Positions 49,415-60,790 of a stretch of 64,000 nt of DNA are shown piece after piece. Source of the stretch: Inhella crocodyli (GTDB lineage: Bacteria > Pseudomonadota > Gammaproteobacteria > Burkholderiales > Burkholderiaceae_C); NCBI RefSeq assembly GCF_004004565.1, contig NZ_SACM01000001.1:186001-250000 (forward strand), in the 5' to 3' direction. Numbering within the stretch: position 1 is the stretch's first letter; the number at the start of each line of letters is the position of its first letter. Made by a program: the position numbers and the translations under genes. The notes beneath the pieces are model-generated. The model was not told the origin of the DNA and did no database searches. It saw only the letters and a list, made by a program, of their open reading frames with translations.

Positions 49415-49437
49415 CCTGGGGCATTCCCACCCCCAGG
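49415..49437. repeat. Inverted repeat in the yjcH/chemoreceptor gap
   Basis: CCTGGGG (49415-49421) and CCCCAGG (49431-49437), separated by nine bases, form a perfect inverted repeat 62 bases before the chemoreceptor start. It is either a hairpin in that gene's leader or an operator. The rest of the 237-base divergent gap shows no convincing promoter. Confidence 0.4.
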
Positions 49438-49498
49438 GGGACCTCGGTGCGTGCCTACGATGGACGTCGTCCTCAGCCACTGCCGAGAGGGGTTCACC

Positions 49499-51055
49499 AT
49501 GGATTGGTTTTTCAACCTTGTGCCCACGCTGCGCGCCCGGCTCTACGCCATCAGCACCGTCATGGGCGTGTTGATGGTGGTCCTGGTCCTCGTGATGCTC
49601 GATGGCATGAGCCGTCAGCTCGATGCCTTGCAGTCGGTCTACGCCGATCGGGTGGTGCCCCTGCGGCAACTGAAGGTGGTGGGCGATTCCTACGCGGTCA
49701 GCATCGTCGACACCTGCCACAAGGTCCGCAACGGCGTGGTGGGCTGGGAAGAGGGCAGCAAGGCGGTCACGGGCGCGCGCGACTTGCTCAACCGGGAATG
49801 GAAGCAGTTCGTGGGCCGCGAGTTGGCCCCGGACGAGCAAAAGCTCCTCCAGGAAATCGGACCCCTGCGCGAATCGGCCGACCGGGTCGTCGACGAGATC
49901 CTGAAGGTGTTCGGGGAGCAAGACGAACCGGCCCTGGTCAGCTTGATTTCTCGCCGCCTCTACCAAAAGATCGATCCGGTGTCCGACAAGGTTTCGGCGC
50001 TGGTGAACGTGCAATTGGAGGTGGCGAAGGCCGAGTACGAGGCCGGGCTGGCGCGCTACCGGCGCAACCAACTCATCGCCGTGGCGGGGCTGGGGGTGGC
50101 CCTGGCGTTCGGGCTGGGACTGTCCCTGCTGGTGTCCAACCGCATCTTGATGTCCTTGGGCACGGAACCGCGTGCCTTGCGCGAGGCCGTGGGGGCCATC
50201 GGTGAGCAGGACCTGACCCAGGCCTTGCGCGTGGCGCCTGGCGACGAGACGAGCGTGGCCGCGAACGTCAACCGGATGCAGGGTGCCCTTCGGGACATGG
50301 TGGGCTTGATTCGCGATGGCTCTCAGGAACTGCGCCAGTCGGCCGAAGAAATCAGTTCCGGCAACATGGACCTGTCCAACCGCACGGAGCAGACGGCTTC
50401 GTCGATGGCCGATGCCGCCAGCCGGCTTCGCGAGGTGATCGACCGGGTGCGCGAACGGGCCTCGAACTTGGGTCACGCCCGTAGCATGGTGAGCAACACC
50501 CGCGTGGTGGCCGAGCAGGCGGGCGTGCAAATGGGCGAAGTCACCGAGACCATGCGCGGCATCAACGAGAGTGCCCGTCGGATCGGGGACATCATCGGCA
50601 CCATCGATGGCATCGCCTTCCAGACCAACATCCTGGCCTTGAACGCCGCGGTGGAGGCCGCCCGGGCCGGTGAGCAAGGGCGTGGCTTTGCCGTGGTGGC
50701 GGGCGAGGTGCGTGCCTTGGCCCAGCGCAGCGCCGAGGCGGCCAAAGAAATCAAGACCCTGATCGGGGCCAGCGTGGAAAGGGTGGACGCGGGGGCTCGC
50801 CAAGTGGATGGCACCGGCGGGACCCTGCAAAGCATGGTCAGCGACATCCAGAAGCTGGCCGAAATGGTCGGTCAGATCGCCGGCGAGGCCCAGCAGGACG
50901 ACCAAGACATGGGCCAGGTGCTCGAGCGGCTCAACGCCGTTGACCAAGCCGTGCAGCAAAACGCCGCGCTGGTGGAGGAGATGGCCGCCTCCAGCCAGAG
51001 CCTCAACGACCAATCCGAGAAGCTGGCCCGCACCTGCGCGGGCTTCAAAACCTGA
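49499..51055 (+). CDS. Methyl-accepting chemotaxis protein with four-helix periplasmic sensor
   Basis: A 518-residue chemoreceptor. TM1 is at about 17-37, the periplasmic domain of about 150 residues resembles a 4HB_MCP bundle ([25 protein letters not shown]-like turns), TM2 is at about 190-213, then HAMP and the signalling coiled coil with [17 protein letters not shown]. The ATG at 49499 has GAGGGG upstream; the earlier in-frame ATG at 49460 lacks one. It stands divergent from yjcH-actP and upstream of acs, so an acetate- or carboxylate-linked ligand is possible but unproven. Its stop abuts the convergent UPF0114 gene with no gap. Confidence 0.93.
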   Translation: MDWFFNLVPTLRARLYAISTVMGVLMVVLVLVMLDGMSRQLDALQSVYADRVVPLRQLKVVGDSYAVSIVDTCHKVRNGVVGWEEGSKAVTGARDLLNREWKQFVGRELAPDEQKLLQEIGPLRESADRVVDEILKVFGEQDEPALVSLISRRLYQKIDPVSDKVSALVNVQLEVAKAEYEAGLARYRRNQLIAVAGLGVALAFGLGLSLLVSNRILMSLGTEPRALREAVGAIGEQDLTQALRVAPGDETSVAANVNRMQGALRDMVGLIRDGSQELRQSAEEISSGNMDLSNRTEQTASSMADAASRLREVIDRVRERASNLGHARSMVSNTRVVAEQAGVQMGEVTETMRGINESARRIGDIIGTIDGIAFQTNILALNAAVEAARAGEQGRGFAVVAGEVRALAQRSAEAAKEIKTLIGASVERVDAGARQVDGTGGTLQSMVSDIQKLAEMVGQIAGEAQQDDQDMGQVLERLNAVDQAVQQNAALVEEMAASSQSLNDQSEKLARTCAGFKT

Positions 51056-51661
51056 TCAGTGCTTGCCGCCCGGCGGCATCAGCAGCCGGTCGGTGAAGGC
51101 GATGGCCATGGCCGACAGCAGGAAGGCGATGTGGATCAGCGTTTGCCACATCAGCACGTGCGGCTCGTAGTTGGCGGCGTTGATGAAGGTCTTCAGCAAG
51201 TGGATCGAGCTGATGCCGATGATGGCCGTGGCCAGCTTCACCTTCAGCACCGAGGCGTTCACGTGGCTCAGCCATTCCGGCTGGTCGGGGTGGCCGTCGA
51301 GGTTCAGGCGCGAGACGAAGGTTTCGTAGCCACCCACGATGACCATGATGAGCAGGTTGCTGATCATGACCACGTCGATCAGGCCCAGCACCACCAGCAT
51401 CAAGATGGTTTCGTTCAGCTTGGTCAGCGGCTCGTAACTCACGATCACGCCCATGGCGTCCTTGATGGGCACCGCCTTGTAGCCAATGCTCTTGACCAGG
51501 GTCGCCAGGGCATCCTTGTTGCCCATCGCTGCCTCGATCAGGTGGACGAGCTCCGTCCAGAACTGGAAGACGTACACGGCTTGCGCCAGGATCAGGCCCA
51601 GGTACAGCGGGACTTGCAGCCAGCGGCTGGCGAAGATCAGGTTCGGGAGTTGCGGGCGCAT
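51056..51661 (-). CDS. UPF0114 (YqhA/TIGR00645) membrane protein
   Basis: A 201-residue membrane protein with about four helices. It matches the TIGR00645/YqhA family ([65 protein letters not shown]). No biochemical function is known. Its stop codon is directly next to the convergent chemoreceptor stop, forming TGATCA with no intergenic base. Confidence 0.92.
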   Translation of the reverse strand: MRPQLPNLIFASRWLQVPLYLGLILAQAVYVFQFWTELVHLIEAAMGNKDALATLVKSIGYKAVPIKDAMGVIVSYEPLTKLNETILMLVVLGLIDVVMISNLLIMVIVGGYETFVSRLNLDGHPDQPEWLSHVNASVLKVKLATAIIGISSIHLLKTFINAANYEPHVLMWQTLIHIAFLLSAMAIAFTDRLLMPPGGKH

Positions 51662-51802
51662 GGTGGGGAAGCGAAGGGCAAGGCGGCGGATTCTAGGTAG
51701 TCACCCGGGGTTTTCGGGTAAGGCGACCGTCAGGCACGCTGACCACAATGCGCCGCAAAGCGGCAGCGCCGCCCCGCCCATCCACAGCTTGGAGATCCCC
51801 GC

Positions 51803-53749
<1,947 letters not shown>

Positions 53750-53774
53750 GCGGCGCGGGCCGTCCAACAAAGGC

Positions 53775-53802
53775 AAGGGGCCCGAAGGGGCCCCTTTCTT
53801 TT
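53775..53802 (+). terminator. Terminator of acs
   Basis: AAGGGGCCC (53775-53783) pairs with GGGCCCCTT (53788-53796) over nine bp with a GAAG loop, then TCTTTT. It lies 25 bases after the acs stop. It could also serve the minus-strand cytochrome gene weakly. Confidence 0.9.
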
Positions 53803-53830
53803 GCCACTTAGGCCGGTGTCGTGCCTGGGC

Positions 53831-54145
53831 TCACTTCGTGGCCAGTACCCACTTGGCCAAGGTCTTGGCTTCGTCGGCGTTCACTTGGGCGTTGGGCGGC
53901 ATGGCCATTTCGCCCCACACGCCCTTGCCGCCCTTGACGATCTTCTCGGCCAGCATGGCCTCCGCCTTCTTGTCCTTCGCGTACTTGGCGGCAACTTCTT
54001 TGAAGGATGGGCCGACGATCTTGCGGTCCACCGCATGGCAGGCCATGCAGTTCTTTTTCTGGGCCAGGGTCATGTCGGCGCGGGCGGCGGGCGAGAGGCT
54101 GGCGATGGCCGCGGCCACGAGGGCGGTGCGAGTGAGAAAGCGCAT
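53831..54145 (-). CDS. Periplasmic class I cytochrome c (c551/c552-like)
   Basis: A 104-residue monohaem cytochrome with a signal peptide (cleavage near AARAD). The haem-binding CMACH is at Cys33-Cys36-His37, and the distal Met82 is in GEMAMPPNAQV. The small size fits c551-like electron carriers to oxidases or nitrite reductase. It is monocistronic and divergent from the Trp-rich gene. Confidence 0.95.
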   Translation of the reverse strand: MRFLTRTALVAAAIASLSPAARADMTLAQKKNCMACHAVDRKIVGPSFKEVAAKYAKDKKAEAMLAEKIVKGGKGVWGEMAMPPNAQVNADEAKTLAKWVLATK

Positions 54146-54240
54146 GGTGTGAGAGGGTGAGTGGAAGGGTGGCGTGATTGTGAGCGAGGCTGGGGCCGAC
54201 TGGGACTAAAGTCGGTGCACCTCGATTTGGAGACGCCGCC

Positions 54241-54480
54241 GTGCTGTTCGTGTTGCTTGCGCTGCTGTACCTGCTGCTGAAGTTCCTGGACGTGCCCTGG
54301 CTGGCGGCTTACAGCACGTGGTGGGTGTGTTTGCCCCTGGGCCTCGCCGCCGTGTGGTGGAGCTTGGCCGACAAGTACGGCTACACGCAGCGCAAGGCCA
54401 TGGAACGCATGGACGCCAAGAAGGAGGCCCGCCGCTTGCGCCAGATGGAGGCCATGGGCCGCGGACCCAAGCGCAAGTGA
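54241..54480 (+). CDS. Small Trp-rich membrane protein (TIGR04438-like)
   Basis: A 79-residue protein with two hydrophobic helices rich in tryptophan (LLKFLDVPWLAAYSTWWVCL, LAAVWWSLADKYGYT), then a charged tail (RKAMERMDAKKEARRLRQME). It is typical of the short Trp-rich family of Burkholderiales. The GTG start has GGAGA upstream. Function unknown; it is convergent with ilvD at 13 bases. Confidence 0.88.
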   Translation: MLFVLLALLYLLLKFLDVPWLAAYSTWWVCLPLGLAAVWWSLADKYGYTQRKAMERMDAKKEARRLRQMEAMGRGPKRK

Positions 54481-54493
54481 TCGGGCTGGTCCT

Positions 54494-56173
54494 TCACTCG
54501 AAGCGATCGAGCACCGCGCCTGAGCTGGCGCTGCTGGCGTTGAACGCAAATTTGGCGAGCACGCCGCGGGTGTAACGGGGCGCGGGGCGCACCCAGGCCG
54601 CGCGGCGACTTGCCAGCTCGGCGTCGCTCACGTGCAACTGGAGCAGCAGTTGGTGGGCGTCGATGGTGATGGTGTCGCCTTCGTTGACCAGCGCAATCGT
54701 GCCGCCCTCGAAGGCCTCGGGGGCCACGTGCCCCACCACCATGCCCCAGGTGCCGCCGCTGAAGCGGCCATCGGTGATCAGGCCCACGCTTTCGCCCAAG
54801 CCCTGCCCGATGAGCGCGCCCGTCGGCGCCAGCATTTCGGGCATGCCCGGGCCGCCTTTGGGACCCAGGTAGCGCAGCACCATCACGTCGCCGGCCTTGA
54901 TGCGGCCACCCATGATGGCCGCCAGGGCCGACTGCTCGTCGTCGAACACGCGGGCCGGTCCGGTGATGACGGGGTTCTTCAGGCCGGTGATCTTGGCCAC
55001 GCAGCCCTCTGGGCTGAGGTTGCCCTTGAGGATGGCGAGGTGGCCTTCGGCGTAGATCGGGTTGCTCACCGGGCGGATCACGTCCTGGTCGGCCCGCAAG
55101 GGGGGCACGTCGGCCAGCACTTCGGCCACGGTCTGCCCGGTGATGGTCACCGCGTCGCCGTGCAGCAGACCGGCGTTCAGCAGTTCCTTCATCACCGCCG
55201 GGATGCCGCCGGCACGGTGCAAGTCGATGGCCAGGTACTTGCCACTGGGCTTGAGGTCGCACAGCACCGGGGTGCGGCGGCGCACGCGCTCGTAGTCGTC
55301 GATCGTCCATTCGACGCCGGCCGCGTGGGCGATGGCCAGGTAGTGCAGCACGGCATTGGTACTGCCGCCGGTGGCCATGATGACGGCCACGGCGTTCTCG
55401 ATGGCCTGTTTGGTGACGATGTCCTTGGGCTTGCGGTCGGCCTTGACGGCGTCCACCAGCACCTCGGCGGCCTTCTTGACGTTGGCCAGCACCTCGTCCT
55501 CGACGTTGGCCATGGTCGACGAGTAGGGCAGGCTGATGCCCAAGGCCTCGAACGACGAGCTCATGGTGTTGGCCGTGTACATGCCGCCGCAGGAGCCACT
55601 GCCGGGGATGGCGCGCTTCTCGATCTGGCAGAAGTCCTCTTCGCTCATCTTGCCGGCGCTGAACTGGCCCACGGCCTCGAACACGCTGACGATGTTCAGG
55701 TCCTGTCCCTTGTACTTGCCCGGCAGGATGGTGCCGCCGTAGATGTACAGCGAAGGCACGTTGGCGCGCAGCATGCCCATCAGGCCGCCGGGCATGTTCT
55801 TGTCGCAGCCGCCGATGACCATGACACCGTCCATCCACTGGCCGCCGACGCAGGTTTCCACGCAGTCGGCGATGACCTCGCGGCTGACCAGGCTGTACTT
55901 CATGCCCTCGGTGCCCATGGCCATGCCGTCGCTGATGGTCGGCGTGCCGAACACCTGCGGGTTGGCGCCAGCCTCTTTCAGGCCGATCACCGCCGCGTCG
56001 GCCAACTTCTGCAGGCCGGAGTTGCAGGGCGTGATGGTGCTGTGGCCGTTGGCCACGCCGATCATGGGCTTGCCGAAGTCGCTCTCTTGGTAGCCCATGC
56101 CGTAGTACATGGAGCGGTTGGGGGCGCGGGCGACGCCTTCGGTGATGTTCTTGCTGCGGCGGTTGGCGGACAT
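54494..56173 (-). CDS. ilvD: Dihydroxy-acid dehydratase
   Basis: A 559-residue Fe-S enzyme for the last common step of valine, isoleucine and leucine/pantothenate synthesis. Cluster and Mg regions are seen in [16 protein letters not shown] and [16 protein letters not shown], and the C-terminal [17 protein letters not shown] is intact. It is the short (about 560) form. It is divergent from a LysR regulator, and its promoter can be read directly (56216-56268). Confidence 0.97.
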   Translation of the reverse strand: MSANRRSKNITEGVARAPNRSMYYGMGYQESDFGKPMIGVANGHSTITPCNSGLQKLADAAVIGLKEAGANPQVFGTPTISDGMAMGTEGMKYSLVSREVIADCVETCVGGQWMDGVMVIGGCDKNMPGGLMGMLRANVPSLYIYGGTILPGKYKGQDLNIVSVFEAVGQFSAGKMSEEDFCQIEKRAIPGSGSCGGMYTANTMSSSFEALGISLPYSSTMANVEDEVLANVKKAAEVLVDAVKADRKPKDIVTKQAIENAVAVIMATGGSTNAVLHYLAIAHAAGVEWTIDDYERVRRRTPVLCDLKPSGKYLAIDLHRAGGIPAVMKELLNAGLLHGDAVTITGQTVAEVLADVPPLRADQDVIRPVSNPIYAEGHLAILKGNLSPEGCVAKITGLKNPVITGPARVFDDEQSALAAIMGGRIKAGDVMVLRYLGPKGGPGMPEMLAPTGALIGQGLGESVGLITDGRFSGGTWGMVVGHVAPEAFEGGTIALVNEGDTITIDAHQLLLQLHVSDAELASRRAAWVRPAPRYTRGVLAKFAFNASSASSGAVLDRFE

Positions 56174-56215
56174 GGCGTGAACGAGGGCTGTTGGGAACTG
56201 GGGGAAGAGGGCGCC

Positions 56216-56268
56216 AGTATCTCGACCCAGATTGATGCGATCAAGATCAATTCAGTGGCATGATTGAT
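56216..56268 (-). promoter_or_regulatory. ilvD promoter with LysR-type operator
   Basis: On the minus strand TTGATC (56244-56239), 17 bases, then GATACT (56221-56216) make a readable sigma-70 promoter 43 bases before the ilvD start. Upstream of it lies ATCAAT-N11-ATTGAT (56246-56268), a perfect T-N11-A LysR box. A second perfect repeat, TTGAT-GCG-ATCAA (56232-56244), covers the -35. This is the standard recognition plus activation site layout of LysR regulation. Confidence 0.75.
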
Positions 56269-56275
56269 TTCGAAA

Positions 56276-57166
56276 ATGGAATCGATCAATCCCGAGCTGG
56301 CCCGCCTGTTCCTGACCCTGGCGGAGGAGCTGCATTTCGGACGCACCGCCGAACGCCTGGGGCTGCGGCAACCCCAGGTGAGCAAGGGCCTGCGACAGCT
56401 GGAGGCCGACGTGGGCGTGCCGTTGCTCGCGCGCACCAGCCGGCGCGTGCAGCTCACACCCGCCGGGCAGGCTTTGCGCGAGCCCCTGCAAGACTGGCTG
56501 CAGCAGGGCCAAGGCCTGGCCCCGCTGGCACGGGCGGCCGCCCAGGGCCAGCGCGGGCGTTTGCGCGTCGGGCTGGTGTCACCGGCCGGCTTTGGGCCCT
56601 TGCCCCTGTGGCTGCACGCGTTCCAGACGGCGCACCCGGGGGTGGCCTTGGAGTTGCGAGAGGCCACCCTGGACCTGCAGCTCGACGGCCTGCAACGCGG
56701 CACGCTCGACTTGGGCTGGGTGTTGCAGCCCACCGGCAGCCCAGCGCCCCCGTTGGGTTGGCGGGCCCTGCAGGACGAGCCCTTTGTCCTGGCGGTGTCC
56801 GAGCGCACCGCCCAGCGGCTGGGTCCGAGGCCCGGGGTGGCGGCTTTGCTGGCCGAGCCCCTGGTGCTGTTTCCGCGGGACATCGCGCCGGCGTTGCACG
56901 ATGCCGTGGTCGACTACTACCGCGCTCACGGTGTGCTGGGGCAGCCCCGGCAGCGGGCGGTGCAAATGGCCACGCTGATTCACCTGGCCTCGGCCGACTT
57001 CGGGCTGGCCTGGGTGCCCGCCGCCATGCAGGCGGTGCAGCGCCCTGGCGTGGTGTACCTGCCGGCGCCGCGGGGCGCGCCGCGTTGCCAGACCTGGGTG
57101 CTGGCGGCCCAACCCTTGGGGCCCGTCGCCCGTGCGTTCCTGCAGGGATTGCCGTCTGCCGGATGA
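56276..57166 (+). CDS. LysR-family transcriptional regulator of ilvD
   Basis: A 296-residue LTTR. The winged HTH is near the N-terminus (LHFGRTAERLGLRQPQVSKGLRQLEADVGVPLLARTSRRVQLTPAG), followed by the two-lobed effector domain (GRLRVGLVSPAGFGPLPLWLHAF onward). A TTG at 56264 is an alternative start but lies within the operator; the ATG at 56276 is preferred. It is divergent from ilvD with LysR sites between, so ilvD is the probable target. The effector is unknown. Confidence 0.9.
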   Translation: MESINPELARLFLTLAEELHFGRTAERLGLRQPQVSKGLRQLEADVGVPLLARTSRRVQLTPAGQALREPLQDWLQQGQGLAPLARAAAQGQRGRLRVGLVSPAGFGPLPLWLHAFQTAHPGVALELREATLDLQLDGLQRGTLDLGWVLQPTGSPAPPLGWRALQDEPFVLAVSERTAQRLGPRPGVAALLAEPLVLFPRDIAPALHDAVVDYYRAHGVLGQPRQRAVQMATLIHLASADFGLAWVPAAMQAVQRPGVVYLPAPRGAPRCQTWVLAAQPLGPVARAFLQGLPSAG

Positions 57167-57192
57167 TGCGGGCCTGCGTTATGCCTCGACCC

Positions 57193-58173
57193 ATGACCCG
57201 AACCCTTCGCCCCCTGTTGTTGGCCTTGTCCCTTGGCCTGTTGGGCCCCGCCCAGGCGGCGTGGCTGCGCGACGAGCAGCTCCAGCGCCTGTGGGAGTTG
57301 GGCAAGCGCGACGACCTGGCCTTGGTGACGCAATCGCTGCGTTCGGCCGACGCCTACGCCGCCCAGGCCATGCTGGCCAACGACTTGAACGACAGGGCCG
57401 CGATCGACCGGGCCCTGGGCCTGGCCGAGGCCTGCGTGAAGCAACACCCTGAAGCCGCCAATTGCCAGTTCGTGCTAGGCACGGTGCTCAGCGCCAAGGC
57501 CATCAATGGCGGGGTGCTCCAGGCCATGCGCCTGAGCGGCAAGGTGTTTGACGCGTGGGAGAGCGCGCTTCGCCTGGACCCCTACCTCTTCGAGGCGCGC
57601 ATCGTGCTGCAGCAAACCTACCTGCTGCTGCCATCCATGGCCGGCGGCAGCGTGCCCAAGGCCGAGGCCTTGGAGCTGGCCGTGCGCAGCAGCCAGCCCG
57701 AGGTGGCCAAGCTCTTGCGGGCCAACCTCGCGGCCAAAAAGGAGCGCTGGGACGAGGTCGAGCGCGAGCTGCTGGCCGTGAAGTGGGGCGACGATCACAG
57801 CTTCCACGGCCAGGCGATGGGCGTTTGGCAAGGGCTGCTGCGCCATTGGTTGAAGACCAACGAGCACGCCCGGGCCCGCCAGCGCATGGAGCAGTTGATG
57901 CAGCAACAGCCGCAATCGGCCGTGCCCGCCTTTTCCTTGGGCCGCGTCGCCGCCGACGAGGGCAAGCACGACGAGGCCATCCGCTGGTACGAGCGGGCAC
58001 GGGGCCTGATTGGGGCCCACACCCTGCCCATCGACTACCGCCAAGGGCTGGCCTACCTCGACCTGGGCGACAAAGAAAAGGGCCGCGCGTTGCTGCAGCG
58101 CTTCGTGCAAACGCCGCGGGTGCCGCCCAACAACCTCAGCGACGCCAAGAAGCGCCTTAAAGAGCTGGGTTGA
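57193..58173 (+). CDS. TPR-type periplasmic/secreted protein
   Basis: A 326-residue protein with a signal peptide (MTRTLRPLLLALSLGLLGPAQA). Helical repeats of tetratricopeptide type follow, including AMLANDLNDRAAIDRALGLAEA, VPAFSLGRVAADEGKHDEAIRWYERA and LAYLDLGDKEKGRALLQRF. There is no catalytic motif. In-frame ATGs at 57163, 57166 and 57181 precede; the one at 57193 gives the cleanest signal peptide. It follows the LysR gene closely but no functional link is clear. It probably acts as a protein-binding scaffold in the periplasm. Confidence 0.8.
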   Translation: MTRTLRPLLLALSLGLLGPAQAAWLRDEQLQRLWELGKRDDLALVTQSLRSADAYAAQAMLANDLNDRAAIDRALGLAEACVKQHPEAANCQFVLGTVLSAKAINGGVLQAMRLSGKVFDAWESALRLDPYLFEARIVLQQTYLLLPSMAGGSVPKAEALELAVRSSQPEVAKLLRANLAAKKERWDEVERELLAVKWGDDHSFHGQAMGVWQGLLRHWLKTNEHARARQRMEQLMQQQPQSAVPAFSLGRVAADEGKHDEAIRWYERARGLIGAHTLPIDYRQGLAYLDLGDKEKGRALLQRFVQTPRVPPNNLSDAKKRLKELG

Positions 58174-58238
58174 CGCCGGGCGGGGCGCTCGAGGCCGGCT
58201 CGTAAACTCCGCCGCCTTCCCGGAACCGAGCCCTGCCC

Positions 58239-59045
58239 ATGTGGGTCCACCCCCAATTCGATCCCGTGGCCCTGCAACTGGGCCCCTTGTCCATCCACTG
58301 GTACGGGCTGATGTACCTGCTGGCCTTCGGGATGTTTTTCTTCCTGATGCGCCGACGCATGGCCCTGCCGTTCGCACCCTTGCCGGCGTGGACCGCCAAG
58401 GACTTGGACGACCTGTTGTTCTTTGGCGTGCTCGGGGTGGTGCTGGGAGGCCGCCTGGGCCAGGTGCTGTTCTACGAGCCCTTGCGCTACCTCGCCAACC
58501 CGCTGGAGATCTTCATGGTCTGGAAGGGCGGCATGTCGTTCCACGGCGGACTGCTGGGCGTGATCGTCGCGCTGGCCCTGTGGGCCCGTTCGCGCGGTCG
58601 GCGCTTTTTTGATGTGATGGACATGGTGGCCCCCTGCGTGCCCACGGGGCTCATGGTGGGCCGCATCGGCAACTTCATCAACGGCGAGCTTTGGGGCCGC
58701 GTGGCCCCGTCGGACCTGCCCTGGGCCATGGTGTTTCCGCAGGTGGGCGACGGTCTGCCGCGCCACCCTTCGCAGATTTACCAATCCTTGACCGAGGGCC
58801 TGCTGCTCTTTGTGCTGCTATGGTGGTTCGCCAGCAAGTCGCGTGCGCGCGGCCAGGTCAGCGGCATGTTCCTGATCGGCTACGGAGGATTCCGCTTCTG
58901 CACGGAGTTCTTCCGCGAGCCCGACCATTTCGACATCGGCCTGCACAGCTTGCCGCTGAGCCAAGGCCAGGTGCTGTGCCTGCTGATGGTGGCCGCCGGT
59001 CTGGCCATCGTGGCCTGGAGCCGCCGCCAAGGGAAGCCTGAATGA
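58239..59045 (+). CDS. lgt: Prolipoprotein diacylglyceryl transferase
   Basis: A 268-residue inner-membrane enzyme that adds diacylglycerol to the lipobox cysteine of prolipoproteins. Seen are [29 protein letters not shown] and the signature [15 protein letters not shown]; seven helices are expected. It would act on the several lipoproteins encoded in this window. It overlaps dnaQ as ATGA. Confidence 0.97.
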   Translation: MWVHPQFDPVALQLGPLSIHWYGLMYLLAFGMFFFLMRRRMALPFAPLPAWTAKDLDDLLFFGVLGVVLGGRLGQVLFYEPLRYLANPLEIFMVWKGGMSFHGGLLGVIVALALWARSRGRRFFDVMDMVAPCVPTGLMVGRIGNFINGELWGRVAPSDLPWAMVFPQVGDGLPRHPSQIYQSLTEGLLLFVLLWWFASKSRARGQVSGMFLIGYGGFRFCTEFFREPDHFDIGLHSLPLSQGQVLCLLMVAAGLAIVAWSRRQGKPE

Positions 59046-59770
59046 GACAAGTCTTCTTCGACACCGAAACCACCGGCCTGGACCCCGACAAGGGCGACCG
59101 CGTGGTCGAAATCGGCTGCGTGGAGATGGTCGACCGCCAACTCACCGGCCGCCACCTGCACCTGTACCTCAACCCCGAGCGGGACATGCCCGAGGAGGCC
59201 TTCCGCGTCCACGGCCTGTCGGCGGAGTTCTTGTCGGACAAGCCGAAGTTCGCCGAGGTGGCCGACCAGGTCACCGCGTTCTTGGCTGGCGCTCAGGTGG
59301 TGATCCACAACGCTGCGTTCGACATCGGCTTCATGAATGCCGAGCTGGCCCGCATCGGGGCGGCGCCGATGGCGCAGACCGTGGCCAGCGTGCTCGACAC
59401 CTGGCAGCTCGCCAAGGAACTGTTCCCGGGCAAAGCGAACTCGCTCGACGCCCTGTGCCGGCGCTTGGAGGTGGACAACAGCGGTCGCAGCTTCCACGGC
59501 GCTTTGTTGGACGCGGAATTGCTGGCCGAGGTTTACGTGCGCCTCACCCGGGGCCAGCACAGCCTGCTCGGGGAGGAAGCGCAGGCCGAGGGCGAACAGG
59601 GCGACGACGAGGACCTGGGGCCCTTCGACTTCACCGCGTTGGGCTTGCCGGTCACCGCCCTGAGCGACGAAGAACAGGCGGCCCACGAGGGCGTGCTCAA
59701 GGGCCTGGACAAGGATGCCGGTGGCGCTTGTTTGTGGCGCAAGTTGGAATCCCCCCAAGCCGTGGCATAA
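59042..59770 (+). CDS. dnaQ: DNA polymerase III epsilon subunit (3'-5' exonuclease)
   Basis: A 242-residue proofreading subunit. Exo I is [10 protein letters not shown] (Asp7, Glu9), Exo II is [10 protein letters not shown] and Exo III is [15 protein letters not shown] with the His/Asp pair. The C-terminal tail would bind the alpha subunit. It overlaps lgt by 4 bases. The downstream tRNA promoter lies within its last codons and stop. Confidence 0.95.
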   Translation: MRQVFFDTETTGLDPDKGDRVVEIGCVEMVDRQLTGRHLHLYLNPERDMPEEAFRVHGLSAEFLSDKPKFAEVADQVTAFLAGAQVVIHNAAFDIGFMNAELARIGAAPMAQTVASVLDTWQLAKELFPGKANSLDALCRRLEVDNSGRSFHGALLDAELLAEVYVRLTRGQHSLLGEEAQAEGEQGDDEDLGPFDFTALGLPVTALSDEEQAAHEGVLKGLDKDAGGACLWRKLESPQAVA

Positions 59771-59771
59771 T
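59744..59771 (+). promoter_or_regulatory. tRNA-Val promoter
   Basis: TTGGAA (59744-59749), 16 bases, then CATAAT (59766-59771) lie just before the first tRNA gene at 59796. The -10 overlaps the dnaQ stop codon. Predicted transcription starts near 59778. Confidence 0.6.
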
Positions 59772-59795
59772 GTCAGGCTTTCCCGGACACAGACC

Positions 59796-59870
59796 GGGCG
59801 GTTAGCTCAGCGGTAGAGCACTGCCTTCACACGGCAGGGGTCGCAGGTTCGAACCCTGCACCGCCCACCA
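59796..59870 (+). tRNA. tRNA-Val (CAC), copy 1
   Basis: A 75-base tRNA including encoded CCA. The acceptor is GGGCGGT with ACCGCCC plus discriminator A. The D arm is TAGCTCAGCGGTAGAGC, the anticodon arm CTGCC-TTCACAC-GGCAG with anticodon CAC reading GTG, and the T arm GCAGGTTCGAACCCTGC. All stems pair. It is identical to the second copy 41 bases downstream. Confidence 0.97.
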
Positions 59871-59911
59871 AGCCCTCCAAGGCTTGGCCTCCAAAGCGGT
59901 CTGTTGCTCCC

Positions 59912-59986
59912 GGGCGGTTAGCTCAGCGGTAGAGCACTGCCTTCACACGGCAGGGGTCGCAGGTTCGAACCCTGCACCGCCCACCA
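59912..59986 (+). tRNA. tRNA-Val (CAC), copy 2
   Basis: An exact 75-base duplicate of the preceding gene, with CCA encoded and anticodon CAC. The two are very likely one transcript ending at the palindromic terminator that follows. GTG is a frequent valine codon in this G+C-rich genome, so a doubled gene is sensible. Confidence 0.97.
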
Positions 59987-59993
59987 AAAACGC

Positions 59994-60024
59994 AAAGGCC
60001 ACGTCGATCGACGTGGCCTTTTTC
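59994..60024. terminator. Perfect-palindrome terminator after the tRNA genes
   Basis: A 28-base perfect palindrome, AAAGGCCACGTCGA and its complement (59994-60021), is followed by TTT on the plus strand (five T in all from 60019 to 60023) and GCGTTTTT on the minus strand. It can stop both the tRNA transcript and the convergent bpt transcript. Confidence 0.9.
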
Positions 60025-60038
60025 ATTCCTGGCGCAGA

Positions 60039-60767
60039 TCAGCCCGGCTGCCAGCGTCCTTCGCGCAGGACTTCGTGCGGCTGGAACTTGGCCTTGTAGG
60101 CCATCTTGGGGCTTTGCGCGATCCAGTAGCCCAGGTAGAGGTGCGACAGCTTGAGCTGGCGCGCCTGCTCGATCTGCCACATCACGCTGTAGGTGCCGTA
60201 GCTCTTCCCCGGCTCGGGGTCGTAGAAGGTGTACACGGCAGAGAGGCCGTCGGACAGCATGTCCAGGATGCTGACGATCTTGAGGTGGCCCTCGGCGTCG
60301 CGGAACTCGACCAAGCGCGAGTTCACGCGGCTTTGCAGCAAGAACTGCGAGTACTGGTCGACGCTGTCGTGGTCCATGCCGCCACCGCTGTGGCGGGCCG
60401 ACTGGTAGCGCAGGTACAGGTCGTAGTGCTCGGCGCTGTAGCCCAGGCGCATGACGCGGGCCTTCAAGTCGGCGTGTTGGGCCAGGGCGCGTCGCTGACT
60501 GCGCGTGGGCTTGAACGGGGCCACGGGCACGCGCAGGGGCACGCAGGCTTGGCAGCCTTCGCACTGCGGGCGGTAGGTGAACAGGCCGGACCGGCGAAAG
60601 CCTTGGGTGACCAGGTGCGAGTAGGCGTCCGCGTGGATCAGGTGGCTGGGCGTGGCCACTTGGCTGCGGGCCTGGCGCTCGGCCAGGTAGCTGCACGGGT
60701 AGGCGGCAGTCACGTAAAACTGCACCTGGGTGAACGGCAGGTCCTTGAGTTGGGTCACGGCGCCCAT
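60039..60767 (-). CDS. bpt: Aspartate/glutamate leucyltransferase (arginyltransferase family)
   Basis: A 242-residue member of the ATE/Bpt family that joins leucine from Leu-tRNA to N-terminal Asp or Glu, marking proteins for ClpAP decay. N-terminal [12 protein letters not shown] and [25 protein letters not shown] carry the conserved cysteines. The ATE_C part has [13 protein letters not shown]-type and [21 protein letters not shown]. It is the last gene of aat–glgX–bpt. The start at 60767 is chosen by homology; the long upstream frame is spurious. Confidence 0.94.
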   Translation of the reverse strand: MGAVTQLKDLPFTQVQFYVTAAYPCSYLAERQARSQVATPSHLIHADAYSHLVTQGFRRSGLFTYRPQCEGCQACVPLRVPVAPFKPTRSQRRALAQHADLKARVMRLGYSAEHYDLYLRYQSARHSGGGMDHDSVDQYSQFLLQSRVNSRLVEFRDAEGHLKIVSILDMLSDGLSAVYTFYDPEPGKSYGTYSVMWQIEQARQLKLSHLYLGYWIAQSPKMAYKAKFQPHEVLREGRWQPG

Positions 60768-60790
60768 GATAGGAGCCCGCCCACGGCCGC

